DNA of 10,594 bases, taken from contig LLCB01000734.1 of the NCBI GenBank assembly GCA_001414345.1, positions 1 through 10,594 on the forward strand, read 5' to 3'. A program made the position numbers and the translations under genes. This DNA is from Hymenoscyphus infarciens (Eukaryota; Ascomycota; Leotiomycetes; Helotiales; Helotiaceae). The notes under the pieces were generated by a model. It saw nothing but the letters and a program-made list of their open reading frames with translations. It had not been told where the DNA came from and did no database searches. Below are positions 8,669 through 10,594 of the stretch, in pieces (position 1 is the first letter of the stretch; each line of letters begins with the position of its first letter).

Positions 8669-8880
8669 TTTAAGGTTATAAAGAATAAGAGTTTTAGAAA
8701 AAAGTATTTAAAATATTATATTATATTAAGTAAAAAGAAAAGAAATTAAAAAGAATTAAGATTAAAATTATTAGATTTAAAAAGAAGAAAGTATTTATAA
8801 AAGTAATAAGATAAATATATATAAATAGTAAGAGGTTTAAAGTAGTAGTAGTAGTAGTAGTATATATATAATAGTAAAGA
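8669..8880 (+). other. 212-nt cytosine-free stretch on the + strand
   Basis: Between C8668 and C8881 there is no cytosine on the + strand, while guanine is frequent (AAGAAAAGAAATT, AAGAAGAAAG, a TAG run at 8841-8861). I see no gene in it. Confidence 0.9.
8841..8861 (+). repeat. (AGT)7 run in the C-free stretch
   Basis: Seven AGT triplets, followed by an ATATATATA run. Confidence 0.85.
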
Positions 8881-8946
8881 CGAGTAGAAAATATAAGAGA
8901 ATAACTACTAACTACGAAGTAGCTAAAGATAAAGTAAAAATATATT
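8870..8946. repeat. ~78-bp direct repeat, copy 1
   Basis: It aligns with 8998-9074. Shared blocks are TAATAGTAA, AATATAAGAGAATAAC, AAGTAG.TAAAG and A.ATATATTA. Differences are mostly A/G and C/T. Confidence 0.8.
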
Positions 8947-8997
8947 AAAAAGGAAGTATAAAAGTAAAAGTAGAGGTAGTAATAGTAGTACTTATAT

Positions 8998-9074
8998 AAT
9001 AGTAAGGAAGAGTAGTAAATATAAGAGAATAACAGCTAGTTATAAAGTAGGTAAAGGCGAAGCTAAGATATATT
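8998..9074. repeat. ~78-bp direct repeat, copy 2
   Basis: Partner of 8870-8946, offset ~128 bp. The segment between the copies (8947-8997) is A/G-rich and contains a further TAG run. Confidence 0.8.
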
Positions 9075-9111
9075 AGAGAGAGAGCTAAGATATTTATATC
9101 GTTTCCAAAGA

Positions 9112-9137
9112 GCAACTGCTAGACGCGAAGCAGTCGC
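9112..9137. other. GC-richer hairpin abutting the large repeat
   Basis: GCAACTGCT (9112-9120) pairs with AGCAGTCGC (9129-9137) at eight of nine positions around an 8-nt loop AGACGCGA. It ends exactly one base before the left edge of repeat copy 2. It retains CAA, CTG, CAG and several CG, unlike everything around it. The same position before copy 1 is occupied by the satellite flank and lacks it. Confidence 0.75.
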
Positions 9138-9167
9138 CTAAGTCTTATTCTCGACAAGATTTTACGT

Positions 9168-9218
9168 TATACTACTCTCTTATAAACCGAAAACAGAGAG
9201 AGTAGTATAGGTCGGTTT
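9168..9218. other. 13-bp inverted repeat with nested pairing (copy 2)
   Basis: The 13-bp arms are at 9168-9180 and 9197-9209, identical to copy 1. The loop segment AAACCGA (9184-9190) is a perfect reverse complement of TCGGTTT (9212-9218), so both helices are fully complementary here. Confidence 0.82.
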
Positions 9219-9343
9219 TACACTACTCTATAAGTACTATAAAACTAAGACTAAGAAAATACTTTATATAAGCTTTTATACTATAAGTAATATACTCTTT
9301 AGAATAGGCTTTCTAGAAAATTATTATCTATTTTATTTTAATA

Positions 9344-9354
9344 GGTTAGGGTTA
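9344..9354 (-). repeat. Short TTAGGG-type telomere motif, opposite orientation
   Basis: GGTTAGGGTTA (9344-9354) is just under two telomere units in G-strand orientation, about 390 bp left of the CCCTAA array. Copy 1 has AGTTAGGGTTA at 1324-1334. It is short enough to be chance, but it is kept in both copies. Confidence 0.4.
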
Positions 9355-9746
9355 CGTTTTCCTACTTAGTAATCCTTTCTAATTTCCTCTTAAAACTACC
9401 TTCTTTCTTAACTTTAAATATATATATTATAACTAATACTAAATAAAAACTAATAATAGATATAGAATACTATAATTAACTATTAATAGTACTATAATAT
9501 ATAATAATATTATAATATTTACTAAAGTAAAGGTTTATATATATTATTTTAGTTTTAGAAGTTAGTATAGTATATATCTTCTACTACCTAATAAGTAGTA
9601 TAAGATTAATAGTTAGAAACTACTTTATATTAGGTTTTATACTATAATACTTATACGCTTTTAAATAGACTTTATAGAATATTTATATCTATTTTATCTA
9701 ATTAGTTTAGAGTTATATAGTTCTATTTACTAATAATTCTACCTTA

Positions 9747-9776
9747 CCCTAACCCTAACCCTAACCCTAACCCTAA
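9747..9776 (+). repeat. Interstitial telomere array (CCCTAA)5
   Basis: Five perfect CCCTAA hexamers are preceded by TTA and followed by AGGTACTATAG. The flanks match those of the degenerate array at 1733-1762. With CCCTAA on the + strand, the array has the orientation of a chromosome end lying to the left. Confidence 0.93.
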
Positions 9777-10594
9777 AGGTACTATAGCTTTCACCTTTTC
9801 TAGATATAGTAGCTAGTTATATACTATTCTAAGTAACTTATAAAAAGTATAACTTTTATTATAAGTTTTTAGACTAGAGTAGTATAAAGTTATAATAATA
9901 CGAAATATATACTACTATAGAAGAGGTATATAAGAGTACGTTTAGTAAAATAATATACGTAAATACTAGGTTCTAATAAAGAAGAAAAGGAAAAACTATC
10001 TCTCTTCTAACTCTAGGAGTAGGCTACTATATATAAGAGGTTTTAAAACCGAACAACGATATACGTCGGCTAATATAAAAGCCTAAATCTACTTAACCTT
10101 CCTAAAATAGATAATATAAGATAATAACTATTAAAACCTTATATATAGTAGGTACTTCTAACTCTCTAGGCTAGTATTATATTATAAAAGCTAGTTATTT
10201 TTAAGAATTTATAATATTAAAAAGAGTATAGAAATATAATAGTAAAATATAAACGACTTAAAACTTAAACTATTTTAAATAAATAAGATATAAAACTCTT
10301 ACTAAGAGCTATTTATAAATAGTCTAATTATAATAGTATAAACTATATATAACTAGTAAATAAGTATATAAGAATATATCTAATATAATAATACTTTAAG
10401 CTTAATAATAGTAAAATAACTATTAAATTTACTTTTTATAAAATAAAGAAAGTTAGAATATATATATTTATAAGAGTTTAGACTATATAAAGTCTATAAC
10501 TAAAATTAAAAGAATACTTTAGAAGTATAATACTTAAATAATATATAATCTTAACTAATTATACTTAATTACTAAAATAGACTTTATTTTATAC

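Larger units (their letters stand above)
7590..9137. other. Gene-free 3' flank built of short repeats
   Basis: This 1.55-kb stretch separates the helicase relic from copy 2 of the large repeat. It holds a ~186-bp duplication, two minisatellites, a ~78-bp duplication and three (TAG)n runs, listed separately. Reading TAG/TAA through, 7590 to about 7860 in the helicase frame still looks protein-like (short Lys/Leu/Glu-rich segments), so the gene may end inside it. Beyond that I see no gene on either strand. The + strand is purine-rich and poor in C throughout. Confidence 0.6.
9138..10594. repeat. ~1.45-kb direct repeat, copy 2 (runs off the window)
   Basis: Partner of 1118-2566. This copy keeps more original bases: CCGAACAACG and CGTCGGC where copy 1 has CTAAACAACG and CGTTAGC, and (CCCTAA)5 where copy 1 is degenerate. 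A small insertion (TTAAGAATTTATAATA, near 10200-10215) is absent from copy 1. The repeat is still matching at the last base, so the true repeat is longer than 1457 bp or the whole unit is repeated. I see no protein-coding frame in it. Confidence 0.92.

Noticed and set aside
1118..10594. LTR retrotransposon with 1.45-kb LTRs
   Set aside because: The only gene between the repeats is a RecQ-like helicase. I see no gag, protease, reverse transcriptase or integrase motifs even with stops read through, and no clear TG...CA-derived termini or target duplication. Telomere arrays inside LTRs would also be odd.

Overview
The window looks like a subtelomeric, AT-rich, heterochromatin-type block from a filamentous ascomycete (Pezizomycotina) that has been through repeat-induced point mutation (RIP). 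Three observations point there. CpA and TpG are almost absent on both strands while TpA is everywhere. Long trinucleotide runs read TAG/AGT/GTA where CAG/AGC/GCA (or GGT) would be expected. There are interstitial CCCTAA telomere-type arrays. I cannot name the species.

Layout, left to right. (1) About 1-1105: a tandem satellite of ~162-bp units, seven copies visible, truncated by the window's left edge. (2) 1118-2566: copy 1 of a ~1.45-kb direct repeat carrying a degenerate interstitial telomere array. (3) 2567-3086: an AT-rich flank with several inverted repeats, taken as the 5' region of the gene. (4) 3087-7589: one long + strand reading frame that stays in register for ~4.5 kb but carries roughly 200 in-frame TAG/TAA codons (an estimate by eye, not a count). 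Read as mutated Gln or Trp codons, they give a fungal telomere-linked RecQ-like helicase (TLH type): two N-terminal C2H2 fingers, a long middle domain, a RecQ helicase core and a C-terminal Cys cluster. It is dead in its present form. (5) 7590-9137: a gene-free 3' flank made of a ~186-bp duplication, a 28-bp and a 25-bp minisatellite, a ~78-bp duplication and a 212-nt stretch with no cytosine on the + strand. (6) 9112-9137: a small hairpin that kept its CA/TG dinucleotides. (7) 9138-10594: copy 2 of the ~1.45-kb repeat, with five perfect CCCTAA units, still continuing at the window edge.

The parts fit one model. The stretch from 1118 to 9137 is a complete ~8.02-kb subtelomeric unit, and a second unit starts at 9138. 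Each unit has a telomere-repeat-bearing leader followed by a helicase gene, an arrangement analogous to yeast Y' elements. Duplication would have made the unit a RIP target and silenced the helicase. The duplication, the helicase motifs and the RIP signature are visible in the sequence. The Y'-like origin and the chromosome position are inference.
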